DNA from: Pseudomonas brassicacearum
Lineage (GTDB): Bacteria > Pseudomonadota > Gammaproteobacteria > Pseudomonadales > Pseudomonadaceae
Direction: 5' to 3'
Length of the DNA stretch: 64,000 bases
Assembly: GCF_000585995.1 (NCBI RefSeq)
Contig: NZ_CP007410.1
Coordinates: 6,007,001 to 6,071,000, forward strand
The notes beneath the pieces are model-generated. The model had not been told where the DNA came from and made no database searches. It worked only from the letters and a program-made list of their open reading frames with translations. The translations under genes and the position numbers were made by a program. Shown here piece after piece: positions 1-9,170 of this stretch (the first letter of the stretch is position 1; the number at the start of each line of letters is the position of its first letter).

Positions 1-1298
1 TTCCAGGCAAAGTAACCCACGGCCCCGCCGTACACACCACGCTTGACCGGTTCCAGTTCGTCGATGATTTCCATCGCACGGATTTTCGGCGCGCCGGACA
101 AAGTCCCTGCTGGCAGGATCGCCCGCAAAGCGTCCATCGCCGTCAGCCCGGCCTTCAGTTGGCCGGTGACGTTGGAAACGATGTGCATCACGTTGGAATA
201 ACGCTCGATGACCATTTTCTCGGTGAGCTTCACCGAACCGACTTCCGAGACCCGCCCGGTGTCGTTGCGGCCCAGGTCGATCAGCATCAGGTGCTCGGCA
301 ATTTCCTTGTCGTCCGACAACAGGTCCTCTTCCAGCGCCCGGTCGGCCTCCTCCGTGGCGCCACGGGGACGGGTGCCGGCGATCGGCCGCACGGTAATCA
401 GGTTGTCTTCGACCCGCACCAGCACTTCCGGCGAACTGCCCACGACATGGAAGTCGCCGAAATTGAAGAAGTACATGTAAGGCGTCGGGTTGAAGCAGCG
501 CAGCGCCCGGTACAGATCGATGGGCGCGGCCTTGAAGTCGATGGACATCCGTTGCGACGGCACTACCTGCATGCAATCGCCGGCCAGGATGTATTCCTTG
601 ATGGTATCGACGGCGCGTTCGTAATCGTCCTGGGTAAAACTGGAACGGAACACCGGATCGGCCGCCGACTGCTTGCTGAAATCCAGGCCAGGACGCGGGG
701 TGATCGGCTGGCGGAGCTTTTCCAGCAAAGCCTGCAGGCTTTTCTGACCTTGCTCGTAGGCATCTTCCTGGGAAGGGTCGGCCAGGACGATGGCGTGCAT
801 CTTGCCAGCGAGGTTATCGAAAACCACGACCGCGTCGGAAACCATCAGCAAAATGTCCGGAACACCCAGCGGATCGGGGTTCGGGCAAGTGCCCAGGCGT
901 TTTTCCACGTAGCGCACACAGTCGTAGCCGAAATACCCCACCAATCCACCGTTGAAACGCGGCAGGCCAGGAATGGTCGGCACGTTGTAGCGGGCCTTGA
1001 AGGTTTCGACGAAGGCCAGTGGGTCTTCGACTTCGAGGCTTTCGATCTCGACCCCGTCGTGGGTCACGCTGATGCGATGGTCATGGACCCGCAGCACCGT
1101 GCGGCACGGCAGGCCGATGATGGAATAACGCCCCCACTTCTCCCCGCCCTGCACCGATTCGAGCAGGTAGGAGTTGGGCTGGTCGGCCAGCTTGAGGTAG
1201 ATCGACAGCGGCGTGTCGAAGTCGGCCAGGGTTTCGCAGGCAAGCGGGATGCGGTTGTAGCCGGCAGCGGCTAGACGCAGGAATTCTTCGCGGATCAT
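1..1298 (-). CDS. trpE: anthranilate synthase component I TrpE (partial, C-terminus outside window)
   Basis: TrpE converts chorismate and ammonia (or glutamine, with TrpG) to anthranilate, the first step of tryptophan synthesis in the cytoplasm. The frame starts at ATG 1298 ([13 protein letters not shown]) and is open to the window edge. About 432 of the usual ~490 residues are visible, so only the C-terminus is missing. The N-terminal feedback motif LLES is at residues 45-48, where tryptophan binds in this family. The chorismate-binding domain shows [16 protein letters not shown] and [10 protein letters not shown]. The gph-rpe pair lies 70 bp upstream on the same strand, the usual Pseudomonas order rpe-gph-trpE. 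The family assignment is certain. Confidence 0.96.
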   Translation of the reverse strand, partial: MIREEFLRLAAAGYNRIPLACETLADFDTPLSIYLKLADQPNSYLLESVQGGEKWGRYSIIGLPCRTVLRVHDHRISVTHDGVEIESLEVEDPLAFVETFKARYNVPTIPGLPRFNGGLVGYFGYDCVRYVEKRLGTCPNPDPLGVPDILLMVSDAVVVFDNLAGKMHAIVLADPSQEDAYEQGQKSLQALLEKLRQPITPRPGLDFSKQSAADPVFRSSFTQDDYERAVDTIKEYILAGDCMQVVPSQRMSIDFKAAPIDLYRALRCFNPTPYMYFFNFGDFHVVGSSPEVLVRVEDNLITVRPIAGTRPRGATEEADRALEEDLLSDDKEIAEHLMLIDLGRNDTGRVSEVGSVKLTEKMVIERYSNVMHIVSNVTGQLKAGLTAMDALRAILPAGTLSGAPKIRAMEIIDELEPVKRGVYGGAVGYFAW

Positions 1299-1368
1299 GG
1301 GGTGCCTCGTGGCAAGAGGAGCTGACAGTCAGGTATGCAAACGCGCCGGATAACCGGCCAGGATCAGG

Positions 1369-2187
1369 TCAGGCGCGCCAACGCCAGCGGGCCAGGGCCT
1401 TCATGACTTTCATCCAGAGTTTGCGAGTGACCACCACGATGGCGTTTCCAGAAGAGGATTGAACAGCGTCGGGCAACGTTATCTCAGCGGCCGGGTCCAG
1501 GCAACTGGGAATTAGCAGGCGCAAATCGTCGATCACCAGCGTTGGGAATTCTTCAGCGATCGGGCGACCATGGTTATAGCCGTAACTCAGCGCCACGCAT
1601 TTGACCCCTGCCGCTTTAGCCGCCAGCACATCACTGCGCGAGTCGCCCACAAACAACGATTGGGAGGCCGGGATGTTGGCCATTTTCATCACGAAGAACA
1701 GCGCGGCCGGGTCAGGCTTTTTCTGCGGCAAGGTGTCGCCGCCGATGATCCAGCGGAAATAGCGGCCGATTTTCATCTGGTCCAGCAGCGGCGCGACGAA
1801 GCGCTCCGGCTTGTTGGTGATCAGCGCCATTTCCACGCCTTGCTTTTGCAGCCACTTGAGTGTGGAGCGCACGCCGGGGTAAACCACGGTCAGCTCGTGA
1901 TTGTCCTCGTAGGCTTCGTTGAACAGCTCCAGCGCTCGCTCGGCCTCGGCCTCATCGACACCCTGGGCATCGATGTGATTGGCCAGTGCCCGACGCACCA
2001 GCATGGGCGCGCCATTGCCAACCCACTGGCGCACGGCATCGAGTCCAGCAGGCGGGCGCCCGAGCTTGAGCAGCATGTTGTCCACGGCCGCCGCGAGGTC
2101 TGGAACAGAATCGACCAGTGTGCCATCGAGGTCGAACATCACCAGGCGCGGCAAGGTGCCGGGAAACAGCTGCTCGAAGCCGCTCAT
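1369..2187 (-). CDS. gph: phosphoglycolate phosphatase (HAD superfamily)
   Basis: This is a HAD-type hydrolase, expected to dephosphorylate 2-phosphoglycolate formed during DNA repair or oxidative damage. It has 272 residues. The nucleophile motif [11 protein letters not shown] carries Asp19 and Asp21. The motif II region is ITNKPERF, and the C-terminal Mg-binding motif is [14 protein letters not shown]. Its ATG overlaps the rpe stop codon (ATGA), so the two are translationally coupled. The ~25-residue Arg/Trp-rich tail after the HAD core is longer than in E. coli Gph. Pseudomonas also has MupP, a related MurNAc-6-phosphate phosphatase, but the rpe-gph-trpE context favours Gph. Confidence 0.9.
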   Translation of the reverse strand: MSGFEQLFPGTLPRLVMFDLDGTLVDSVPDLAAAVDNMLLKLGRPPAGLDAVRQWVGNGAPMLVRRALANHIDAQGVDEAEAERALELFNEAYEDNHELTVVYPGVRSTLKWLQKQGVEMALITNKPERFVAPLLDQMKIGRYFRWIIGGDTLPQKKPDPAALFFVMKMANIPASQSLFVGDSRSDVLAAKAAGVKCVALSYGYNHGRPIAEEFPTLVIDDLRLLIPSCLDPAAEITLPDAVQSSSGNAIVVVTRKLWMKVMKALARWRWRA

Positions 2188-2858
2188 GGGCGTGCCAGGG
2201 CCAGTTCAGCGCGCATCTTTTCAATCACCTCTTTGTAGTCCGGTGCATTGAAGATCGCCGAGCCTGCGACAAAGGTATCGGCGCCAGCGGCAGCGATTTC
2301 GCGAATGTTGCCCACGTTCACGCCGCCGTCGATTTCCAGGCGGATGTCACGCCCCGAGGCGTCGATCAGCGCGCGGGCTTCGCGCAGCTTGTCGAGGGTG
2401 CCGGGGATGAACTTCTGCCCGCCGAAGCCCGGGTTGACGCTCATCAGCAGGATCATGTCGACCTTGTCCATCACGTACTTGAGCACGTCCAAGGGCGTTG
2501 CCGGGTTGAACACCAGGCCGGCCTTGCAGCCACCTTCACGGATCAACTGCAAGGAGCGATCGATGTGCAGCGTGGCTTCAGGGTGGAAAGTGATGTAGGT
2601 GGCGCCGGCCTCGATGAAATCGCCGACGATGCGGTCCACCGGGCTCACCATCAGGTGTGCGTCGATTGGCGCGGTGACGCCATACTTGCGCAACGCCGCG
2701 CAGACCATCGGGCCGATGGTCAGGTTGGGTACGTAGTGATTGTCCATGACATCGAAGTGCACGATGTCGGCCCCGGCGGCCAGAACGTTGTCCACTTCCT
2801 CGCCCAGGCGGGCGAAGTCGGCGGAGAGAATCGACGGAGCAATAGCGAAGGGCTGCAT
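2184..2858 (-). CDS. rpe: ribulose-phosphate 3-epimerase
   Basis: Rpe interconverts ribulose-5-phosphate and xylulose-5-phosphate in the pentose phosphate pathway. The start at ATG 2858 ([15 protein letters not shown]) gives 224 residues, the normal length. A longer in-frame reading to 2924 adds 22 residues without homology and was rejected. Family motifs are visible along the TIM barrel: [45 protein letters not shown] and EIDGGV near the C-terminus. The gene is first in a coupled pair with gph (ATGA overlap). Confidence 0.95.
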   Translation of the reverse strand: MQPFAIAPSILSADFARLGEEVDNVLAAGADIVHFDVMDNHYVPNLTIGPMVCAALRKYGVTAPIDAHLMVSPVDRIVGDFIEAGATYITFHPEATLHIDRSLQLIREGGCKAGLVFNPATPLDVLKYVMDKVDMILLMSVNPGFGGQKFIPGTLDKLREARALIDASGRDIRLEIDGGVNVGNIREIAAAGADTFVAGSAIFNAPDYKEVIEKMRAELALARP

Positions 2859-2936
2859 GACGCACCTGTTTTGAGCGAAATCACGATGGCGCGCATTGTA
2901 TACCGCAAGATTTGGCGCGCCCACCGTGACAGTCGA

Positions 2937-4085
2937 TCAATACGCCGCGCGGTAGATCTTCTCGATATCGCCGGCGCTCAGTTTGCGTGGATTGTTACGC
3001 ATCAACCGCTCTATCCCCGCAGCCTCCACCGCCATCGAGGGGATCACCTCCTCGGTCACGCCCAGACCGCTCAGGCCCTTGGGAATTTCCACGGCAGCGC
3101 ACAGCGCGATCATGGCCTCCACGGCTTCGTCGGCGGCCTCGATATCACTCAAGTGAGCGGTCTTGAGCCCCATGGCCTCAGCGATATCGCGCATACGCTC
3201 GACACAGGCCAGCTTGTTCCACGCCATGACATAGGGCAGCAACAAGGCGTTGGCGACGCCATGGGAGACATGAAAACGCCCGCCTAACGGATAAGCCAGT
3301 GCATGCACCGCCCCGACCCCGGCATTGCCGAACGCCATGCCGGCCATCAGGCTGGCGGTGGCCATGTCTTCACGGGCTTGCAGGTGGGCAGGGTTGGCAT
3401 AGGCCTTGGGCAGTGCGGGGGTGATCAACTTGATTGCACCGATGGCCAGGGCATCGGTGATCGGCGAGGCATTGAGCGACAGGTAAGCCTCGATGGCATG
3501 CACCAGCGCGTCGACACCACTGGAAGCCGTTACGCCGCGAGGGCATGTGAGGGTCATTTGCGGGCTGACCAGCGCCACGTCTGGCAACAGATAATCGCTG
3601 ACGATGCCTTTTTTCAGCTGCGCGGCCTTGTCGGAGAGGATCGCCACGTTGGTGACTTCCGAGCCCGTACCGGCCGTGGTGGGGATGGCAATCAACGGCG
3701 GGCCTTTGCGCGGTACCTGGTCGACGCCGAACAAATCTTCCAACTCGCCGTGATAACCGGCGTAGGCCCCTACGCACTTGGCGATGTCGATCGCGCTGCC
3801 ACCGCCCAGGCCAATCAAGCCATCATGGCCACCTTCACGGTAGGCCTGCATGCAATCCTTGACGATGGCGATTTCCGGATCAGGCATCACCCGGTCGAAA
3901 ATCTCGTAGTCACGCCCGCCCAGATGTTGCAGGGCCAGCTCCACGGTGCCGGACTTGACCAGCGCCGCGTCGGTGACAATCAGCGGGTTATCGACGTCCA
4001 GGCGCGTCAGCTCGGCCGCCAGTTGCTCGATGGCAGCGGCACCGGTGATCAGTTTGTGGGCGATCTTGAATGAGGAAAGACTCAT
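2937..4085 (-). CDS. iron-containing (type III) alcohol dehydrogenase
   Basis: A 382-residue NAD(P)-dependent alcohol dehydrogenase of the Fe-ADH family. The start at ATG 4085 (MSLSSFKIAHKLITG) is preceded by AGAGG. Cofactor motifs GGGSAIDIAK and PTTAGTGSEVT are present. The metal-binding region shows DALVHAIEAYLS and HALAYPLGGRFHVSHGVANA, with the expected histidines. The substrate cannot be read from sequence; relatives act on short-chain alcohols, lactaldehyde or hydroxy acids. It sits between rpe and the agt transporter genes on the same strand, with a REP doublet separating it from agtD, so it is probably not an essential part of either unit. Confidence 0.88.
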   Translation of the reverse strand: MSLSSFKIAHKLITGAAAIEQLAAELTRLDVDNPLIVTDAALVKSGTVELALQHLGGRDYEIFDRVMPDPEIAIVKDCMQAYREGGHDGLIGLGGGSAIDIAKCVGAYAGYHGELEDLFGVDQVPRKGPPLIAIPTTAGTGSEVTNVAILSDKAAQLKKGIVSDYLLPDVALVSPQMTLTCPRGVTASSGVDALVHAIEAYLSLNASPITDALAIGAIKLITPALPKAYANPAHLQAREDMATASLMAGMAFGNAGVGAVHALAYPLGGRFHVSHGVANALLLPYVMAWNKLACVERMRDIAEAMGLKTAHLSDIEAADEAVEAMIALCAAVEIPKGLSGLGVTEEVIPSMAVEAAGIERLMRNNPRKLSAGDIEKIYRAAY

Positions 4086-4180
4086 GTGCGCGGCCTCTTG
4101 TTCGAGTATGGGCTGGCACAAGAATAGCTCGGTATTGGGGGTTGTCTGCTATTCAGCTTATGAATACGCCGCAAACCCAT

Positions 4181-4270
4181 TGTGGGAGCGGGCTTGCTCG
4201 CGAATACGGCGGCACATTCAACATTTGTGTCGACTGGCACACCGCATTCGCGAGCAAGCCCGCTCCCACA
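4181..4270. repeat. REP doublet (inverted pair)
   Basis: Two copies of the Pseudomonas REP core (TGTGGGAGCGGGCTTGCTCG and its reverse complement) face each other across about 35 bp, forming a long potential hairpin (REPIN-like). It lies between agtD and the alcohol dehydrogenase and may act as a transcript end or mRNA stabiliser. Confidence 0.92.
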
Positions 4271-4288
4271 CTGGATCCATGTAAGAGG

Positions 4289-5113
4289 TTATACCTGGGT
4301 CGTACGCAGCTTCTCGCTACGCCCACGCAACCACTCCAGGGTCAGCAGCAGAATCACCGAGAAGGCAATCAGCAACGTCGCTGCGGCGGCGATGGTAGGG
4401 CTGAGGTTTTCGCGGATGCCGCTGAACATCTGCCGTGGCAAGGTAGCCTGCTCGGGGCCAGCCAGGAACAGGGTCACCACCACCTCATCGAACGACGTCG
4501 CGAAGGCGAACAACGCGCCGGAGATCACGCCCGGGGCGATCAGTGGCAGGGTCACCCGACGAAACGCCGTCAGCGGCGAAGCGCCAAGGCTGGCGGCCGC
4601 CCGGACCAGGTTGTGGTTAAAGCCCTGCAAGGTCGCCGACACCGTGATGATGACGAATGGCACACCCAGCACGGCGTGGACCACAATCAGCGAGAGGAAA
4701 CTGTTGCCCATCCCCAACGGCGCGAAAAACAGATAGCTGGCGACCCCGATGATCACTACCGGCACCACCATCGGCGAAATCACCAGGGCCATCACCAGCG
4801 CCTTGCCCGGGAAGTCGCCACGGGTCAGGCCGATGGCCGCCAGGGTGCCGAAGATCATCGCCAGCAACGTCGCCGCCGGGGCCACGATGATGCTGTTCTT
4901 CAGGGCCCGCATCCATTCGGCCGAGGCAAAGAAGTCGTGGTACCACTGCAGTGAAAAGCCCTGCAATGGGTACACCAGGAAACTGCCGGAGTTGAACGAC
5001 AGTGGAATGATCACCAGCACCGGCAGAATCAGGAACAACAGGATCAACCCGCAGAGTATGCGCAGACTGTAGAACCACACCCGCTCGATGGGGGACATGT
5101 AAGGACTCACCAT
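4289..5113 (-). CDS. agtD: ABC transporter permease (AgtD/PotC-like)
   Basis: Inner-membrane permease of a binding-protein-dependent importer of the polyamine/opine type, 274 residues with about six hydrophobic segments. The EAA-type loop that contacts the ATPase is visible as AAASLGASPLTAFRRVTLP. The start at 5113 is supported by AGGGGAG just upstream. The frame begins 13 bp after the agtC stop, so the genes are an operon (A-B-C-D). Synteny with P. aeruginosa PA0603-PA0606, reported as the agtABCD system for 4-aminobutyrate and 5-aminovalerate, suggests that substrate. Sequence alone supports only a small cationic or amino-acid-like solute. Confidence 0.85.
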   Translation of the reverse strand: MVSPYMSPIERVWFYSLRILCGLILLFLILPVLVIIPLSFNSGSFLVYPLQGFSLQWYHDFFASAEWMRALKNSIIVAPAATLLAMIFGTLAAIGLTRGDFPGKALVMALVISPMVVPVVIIGVASYLFFAPLGMGNSFLSLIVVHAVLGVPFVIITVSATLQGFNHNLVRAAASLGASPLTAFRRVTLPLIAPGVISGALFAFATSFDEVVVTLFLAGPEQATLPRQMFSGIRENLSPTIAAAATLLIAFSVILLLTLEWLRGRSEKLRTTQV

Positions 5114-5126
5114 TTTCGATCTCCCC

Positions 5127-6374
5127 TTAGCTCAGGCGCAGGCGACTGGCGCCCACCAGCCAGCTGTAAATCAGATAAAGCACGATGGTCGCCAGCAACA
5201 GCAGCCCACCGAGCGCCGTGGCCATGCCCCAGTTGATGCTGGTGTTGGTGTAGAACGCAACGAAGTAGCTGACCATCTGATCGTTCGGGCTGCCCAGCAG
5301 CGCCGGGGTGATGTAGTAGCCGATGGCGAGGATGAACACCAACAGGCAACCAGCGCCGACACCGGCATAGGTCTGCGGGAAGTACACCCGCCAGAAACTC
5401 GCGAACGGATGGCAGCCCAGGGAAATCGCCGCACGCATGTAGGTGGGCGAGATGCCCTTCATGACGCTGTAGATCGGCAGGATCATGAACGGCAGCAGGA
5501 TATGGACCATGGAGATGTACACACCGGTGCGGTTGAACACCAGTTCCAAGGGTTTATCGATGACGCCCATGGCTATCAGGGCGCTGTTGATCAGGCCACC
5601 CGACTGCAGCAGCACGATCCACGCCGCCACTCGCACCAGGATCGAGGTCCAGAACGGCAGCAGCACCAGGATCATCAACAGGTTGCTTTGGCGCGACGGC
5701 AGGTTCGCCAGCAGGTAGGCCAGCGGATAGGCCAGCACCAGGCAAATCGCGGTGATCACCAGGCCCATCCAGAACGTGCGGGTGAAAATATCGAGATAAA
5801 TCGCCTGGTCGGGGGTGGCCGGGGCCAGCTCACCGAGGTCGTCGATACGGTGATCGACAGCTGCCAGCAGGTAATACGGGGTGACATTGCTGGTGTTGCG
5901 GCGGATGACCTGCCAGTACGCCGGATCGCCCCAGCGCTCGTCGAGGCTTTCCAACGCTTCTTTATAAGAGGCCGGCTCGGTGGCAAATGGCAGCGCACGA
6001 GCGGTCTTGGTCAGCAGGCTGCGATAGCCGGCCAGTTCCATGTTCAGGCGCTTGGACAAGTCGCCCAGGGTCTGATTCTTGCGGGCTTCGGCCAGGTCTT
6101 CACTGGCGGCCTTGTACACCGGTTCACCCGGCAATCCACGTCCATCCCACACGGCGACCGCAGCCACGGTGCGCGGCATGGCGCCGACTACTTCCGGGTT
6201 GCTGACGCTTTTGAATAGCAGCGCCACGATTGGCACCAGAAACACCAGCAACAGAAACAGCACCAGCGGCGCGATCAAGGCCTGGGCCTTCCAGCGGTTG
6301 ACCCGCTCGGCATGCTTGAGCCGCTGCTTCAGGGTGGGGCTGGTGCCCGCGTTCAGTGGAACGGCGATGGCCAT
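5127..6374 (-). CDS. agtC: ABC transporter permease with large periplasmic insert (AgtC/PotB-like)
   Basis: Second permease of the importer, 415 residues, much longer than PotB (~280). TM1 is at residues 33-55. It is followed by about 140 mostly hydrophilic residues (58-198) before TM2 (FWMGLVITAICLVLAYPLAYLL). From there the protein is an ordinary six-helix permease with the coupling motif RAAISLGCHPFASFWRVYFP. The insert, containing a lysine- and glutamate-rich helix-like stretch, is predicted to be periplasmic and is typical of this subfamily of spermidine/putrescine-like permeases. It is the third gene of the agt operon, before agtD. Confidence 0.86.
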   Translation of the reverse strand: MAIAVPLNAGTSPTLKQRLKHAERVNRWKAQALIAPLVLFLLLVFLVPIVALLFKSVSNPEVVGAMPRTVAAVAVWDGRGLPGEPVYKAASEDLAEARKNQTLGDLSKRLNMELAGYRSLLTKTARALPFATEPASYKEALESLDERWGDPAYWQVIRRNTSNVTPYYLLAAVDHRIDDLGELAPATPDQAIYLDIFTRTFWMGLVITAICLVLAYPLAYLLANLPSRQSNLLMILVLLPFWTSILVRVAAWIVLLQSGGLINSALIAMGVIDKPLELVFNRTGVYISMVHILLPFMILPIYSVMKGISPTYMRAAISLGCHPFASFWRVYFPQTYAGVGAGCLLVFILAIGYYITPALLGSPNDQMVSYFVAFYTNTSINWGMATALGGLLLLATIVLYLIYSWLVGASRLRLS

Positions 6375-6459
6375 GGCGAACTCCGCAAATCTTTTTGATC
6401 GTTACAGGGGCGGCGGGCCGCCTCTGTTCTTTTGAAACCGCAACCTGGCGGGCGGGTCA

Positions 6460-6574
6460 TTGTGGCGAGCGAGCTTGCTCGCGCTGGGCTGCGAAGCGGC
6501 CCCAAAATTTTGTCGGCAACGCCAATTTTGTGAGTGCTGCGCACTCAAGCGGGAGCAAGCTCCCTCGCCACAAA
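6460..6574. repeat. REP doublet, variant class
   Basis: An inverted pair between agtB and agtC with termini TTGTGGCGAGCGAGC and its near complement GCTCCCTCGCCACAA. The inner part contains smaller imperfect palindromes. Its core differs from the common GGGAGCGAGC form. Lying inside the operon, it could set the SBP-to-permease expression ratio by protecting the upstream mRNA. Confidence 0.88.
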
Positions 6575-6600
6575 AGCCCGTCCACTCATGAACGCTTTGG

Positions 6601-7644
6601 TTACTTGGCCGCCCAGGAGTTGAAACGCTGCTCCAGTTGCTCACCGTTGTCAGCCCAGAAGCTGACGTCGATCTGCACCTGGTTGGCGATGTTTTCCGGG
6701 GTGGTCGGCATGTCTTTGAGGACATCCTTGGCCAGCAACGGAACGGCTTGGGTGTTGGCCGGGCCGTAGGCGATGTTTTCCGAGTAGGTCTTCTGCTGCT
6801 GCGGCGCTACCGAGAAGGCGATGAATTTCTTCGCCGCTTCGGCACGGGTCTTGTCCAGGCCGCGCGGGATGGCCCAGGCGTCGAAGTCGTAGATACCACC
6901 GTTCCACACCACTTTCAGGTTGCTTTCCTTCTGTACCGCGGCAATCCGGCCGTTGTAGGCCGAGCTCATGACCACGTCACCGGAAGCCAGGTACTGCGGC
7001 GGCTGGGCGCCGGCTTCCCACCACTGGATGTTCGGCTTGAGCTCGTCGAGCTTCTTGAAGGCGCGATCCTGGCCGTCCTTGCCGGCCAGTACCTTGTAGA
7101 CGTCCTTCGGCGCGACACCGTCGGCCATCAGGGCGAATTCCAGGGTGTACTTGGCGCCTTTGCGCAGGCCACGCTTGCCCGGGAATTGCTTGGTGTCCCA
7201 GAAGTCCGCCCAACTGGTCGGCGCGGTTTTCAGTTTGTCGGCGTTGTAGGCCAACACGGTCGACCAGACGAAGAAGCCTACGCCGCAAGGCTGGATGGCG
7301 CCCTTGACGTAGTCTTCAGCCTTGCCGAACAGGGCCGGATCCAGTTGCTCGAACATGTCTTCGTCACAACCACGGGACAATTCCGGGGACTCGACTTCCA
7401 CCAGGTCCCAGGAGACGCTCTTGGTGTCGACCATGGCCTTGACCTTGGCCATTTCGCCGTTGTACTCGCCAGCCACGATCTTGCCGTTGCCGGCCGCTTC
7501 CCACGGTGCGTAAAAGGCTTTGACCTGAGCCGCCTTGTTCGCCCCGCCAAAAGACACCACTGTCAGGTCCGGGCCCGCCGCCATCGCGCTTGCCGCACCC
7601 ATCATGCCCAGTGTCAGGGCTGTGAACTTCAGGGATCTCAACAT
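6601..7644 (-). CDS. agtB: ABC transporter periplasmic substrate-binding protein (AgtB/PotD-like)
   Basis: Solute-binding protein of 347 residues. A Sec signal peptide (MLRSLKFTALTLGMMGAASAMA) is followed by mature DLTVVSFGG. The fold is SBP type 8 (PotD/YdcS-like), with motifs WDLVEVESPELSRGCDEDMF, GVGFFVWSTVLAYN and WEAGAQPPQYLASGDVVMSSAYNG. It delivers substrate to AgtC-AgtD. The gene lies 50 bp after the ATPase gene, and a REP doublet follows it. The substrate is inferred from synteny with agtB (4-aminobutyrate, 5-aminovalerate); the polyamine-like family alone would also allow putrescine or spermidine. Confidence 0.87.
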   Translation of the reverse strand: MLRSLKFTALTLGMMGAASAMAAGPDLTVVSFGGANKAAQVKAFYAPWEAAGNGKIVAGEYNGEMAKVKAMVDTKSVSWDLVEVESPELSRGCDEDMFEQLDPALFGKAEDYVKGAIQPCGVGFFVWSTVLAYNADKLKTAPTSWADFWDTKQFPGKRGLRKGAKYTLEFALMADGVAPKDVYKVLAGKDGQDRAFKKLDELKPNIQWWEAGAQPPQYLASGDVVMSSAYNGRIAAVQKESNLKVVWNGGIYDFDAWAIPRGLDKTRAEAAKKFIAFSVAPQQQKTYSENIAYGPANTQAVPLLAKDVLKDMPTTPENIANQVQIDVSFWADNGEQLEQRFNSWAAK

Positions 7645-7694
7645 TTATTGTTCTCTCCACGTGCAGGGTTGGTGTTGGTACAGCAGGGGGGCGA

Positions 7695-8819
7695 TCAATT
7701 CGCCTCTAGAAGGGGATCGAGCGCACGCACATGCTCGACTTGCCAGCCAAGCGGAACCACGTCCCCAACGGCCAGCCCGGGGTCGAGCTCGGCAATCGGT
7801 TGTTTCACGAAGAAGTCGTTCTTGCCGCAGACTTCCAGGCGAACCCGGACGTGGTCGCCCAGATAGATGAATTCCGCCACCCTCCCTGAGAAGCGGTTGA
7901 CACATTGTTCGCTTGCGCCGTTGAGGCTCACCCGCTCCGGGCGGATCGACAGGGTCACCGGCTCACCGGGCTGGCCGACATTCACTGCCAGTGCCTCGAC
8001 CTTTTCACCGCGCCCCAGCTCCACCAGGCAGCGGTCGCCGGTGTGACTGTGCAGGCGGCCATTGAGGCGGTTGTTCTCGCCGATGAAGTTGGCGACGAAG
8101 GTGTTTTTCGGCTCTTCATAGAGCGTGCGCGGTGGAGCGATCTGCTGGATCTCACCCTGATGGAACACCGCCACGCGGTCGGACATGGTCAAGGCTTCGC
8201 CCTGGTCGTGGGTCACGTAGACCACGGTCACGCCGAGGCGCTGATGCAGGTGTTTGATTTCCATCTGCATGTGTTCACGCAGTTGCTTGTCCAGTGCGCC
8301 GAGAGGTTCGTCCATCAGCACCAGTTGCGGCTCGAACACCAGCGCCCGGGCCAAGGCCACCCGTTGCTGCTGGCCGCCGGACAATTGCGCCGGGTAGCGT
8401 TGGGCAAATGTGTCCAGCTGGACCATGCTCAAGACGCGCTTGACCCGATCACTCACGTCGCTCTTGTTCAGGCCACGCACGGTCAGCGGGAACGCGAGGT
8501 TCTCGGCAACGGTCATGTGCGGGAACAAAGCGTAATTCTGGAACACCATGCCGATATCACGTTTGTGCGGCGGCACATTGTTGATGGAACGCCCGGCCAG
8601 TTGGATTTCACCGGCGGTGGGGGTTTCAAACCCGGCGAGCATCATCAGGCTGGTGGTCTTGCCGGAGCCGGACGGCCCGAGCAGGGTCAGGAATTCACCT
8701 TTGCGAATGTCCAGGTTGAGGTCCTTGACGATCAGGTTCTCGCCATCGTAGCTCTTTTGCACACCACGAAAGCTGACCAGCACATCACTGGTCCCCGCGC
8801 TTGAATCAACCTGGCTCAT
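7695..8819 (-). CDS. agtA: ABC transporter ATP-binding protein (AgtA/PotA-like)
   Basis: Cytoplasmic ATPase of the importer, 374 residues. Walker A GPSGSGKTT is at residues 48-56. The signature LSGGQQQRVALARAL, Walker B LVLMDEPLGALD and H-loop VTHDQGEALTMSD all follow. The C-terminal ~120 residues form a TOBE-type regulatory domain (LSIRPERVSL). It is the first gene of the four-gene operon; AAAAGGTG precedes the ATG. A 16-bp palindrome 112 bp upstream (8931-8946) is a candidate operator. The neighbouring agtSR two-component genes are on the same strand, as in P. aeruginosa. Confidence 0.9.
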   Translation of the reverse strand: MSQVDSSAGTSDVLVSFRGVQKSYDGENLIVKDLNLDIRKGEFLTLLGPSGSGKTTSLMMLAGFETPTAGEIQLAGRSINNVPPHKRDIGMVFQNYALFPHMTVAENLAFPLTVRGLNKSDVSDRVKRVLSMVQLDTFAQRYPAQLSGGQQQRVALARALVFEPQLVLMDEPLGALDKQLREHMQMEIKHLHQRLGVTVVYVTHDQGEALTMSDRVAVFHQGEIQQIAPPRTLYEEPKNTFVANFIGENNRLNGRLHSHTGDRCLVELGRGEKVEALAVNVGQPGEPVTLSIRPERVSLNGASEQCVNRFSGRVAEFIYLGDHVRVRLEVCGKNDFFVKQPIAELDPGLAVGDVVPLGWQVEHVRALDPLLEAN

Positions 8820-8930
8820 ACCCGCACCTTTTGTATTGATGACTGCTTGTGAGTCAAGCCTAGTGGAGCCTGGGGCCCGCGCAAATCGGGACGCAGGAGA
8901 GAATCGCCTCAGCCGGATGGAAGAGTCGGG

Positions 8931-8946
8931 GTAGGGATTGCCCTAC
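8931..8946. promoter_or_regulatory. 16-bp palindrome, candidate AgtR operator
   Basis: GTAGGGATTGCCCTAC is a perfect inverted repeat (6-bp arms, 4-bp spacer) 112 bp upstream of the agtA start. A second GGGATTG occurs about 17 bp away (GCGGGATTGGG). NarL/LuxR-type response regulators bind short dyads, and the paired regulator AgtR is encoded next door. TNGGGATT-like elements have been described for related Pseudomonas regulators, from memory. The assignment as an AgtR site is inference. Confidence 0.45.
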
Positions 8947-9058
8947 AAGGATGGCGGGATTGGGTAAGTTTGGCGGCCAGTGATGGGCTGCAAGCAGCCA
9001 GCATGGGCAAAATCCGTGTTGGGCCGTGTCGTAAATAGGTATGTCAGCGCATTCCCCC

Positions 9059-9148
9059 TGTGGGAGCGGGCTTGCTCGCGAATGCGGTGTAACAGTCAAT
9101 ACAGATGTAACTGAAGCACCGCATTCGCGAGCAAGCCCGCTCCCACAA
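9059..9148. repeat. REP doublet (inverted pair)
   Basis: Two facing REP copies (TGTGGGAGCGGGCTTGCTCG and complement) just downstream of agtR and upstream of agtA. It may form the 3' end of the agtSR transcript. Confidence 0.92.
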
Positions 9149-9170
9149 GGGGAAACTGCTGTGGGGGGGG

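Larger units (their letters stand above)
8820..9170. other. intergenic region upstream of agtA
   Basis: 351 bp between agtR and agtA. It contains the agtA ribosome binding site, the 8931-8946 palindrome and the REP doublet at 9059-9148. I see no protein-coding gene here; open frames overlap the REP. The agtABCD promoter should lie between the palindrome and 8819 on the minus strand. Confidence 0.6.

Noticed and set aside
159..1274. Long open frame antisense to trpE
   Set aside because: Mirror-frame artefact of high-GC codon bias; the opposite strand encodes an unmistakable TrpE. The same reasoning removes the long antisense frames over lptD, rpoD, spoVR and the acyl-CoA dehydrogenases.
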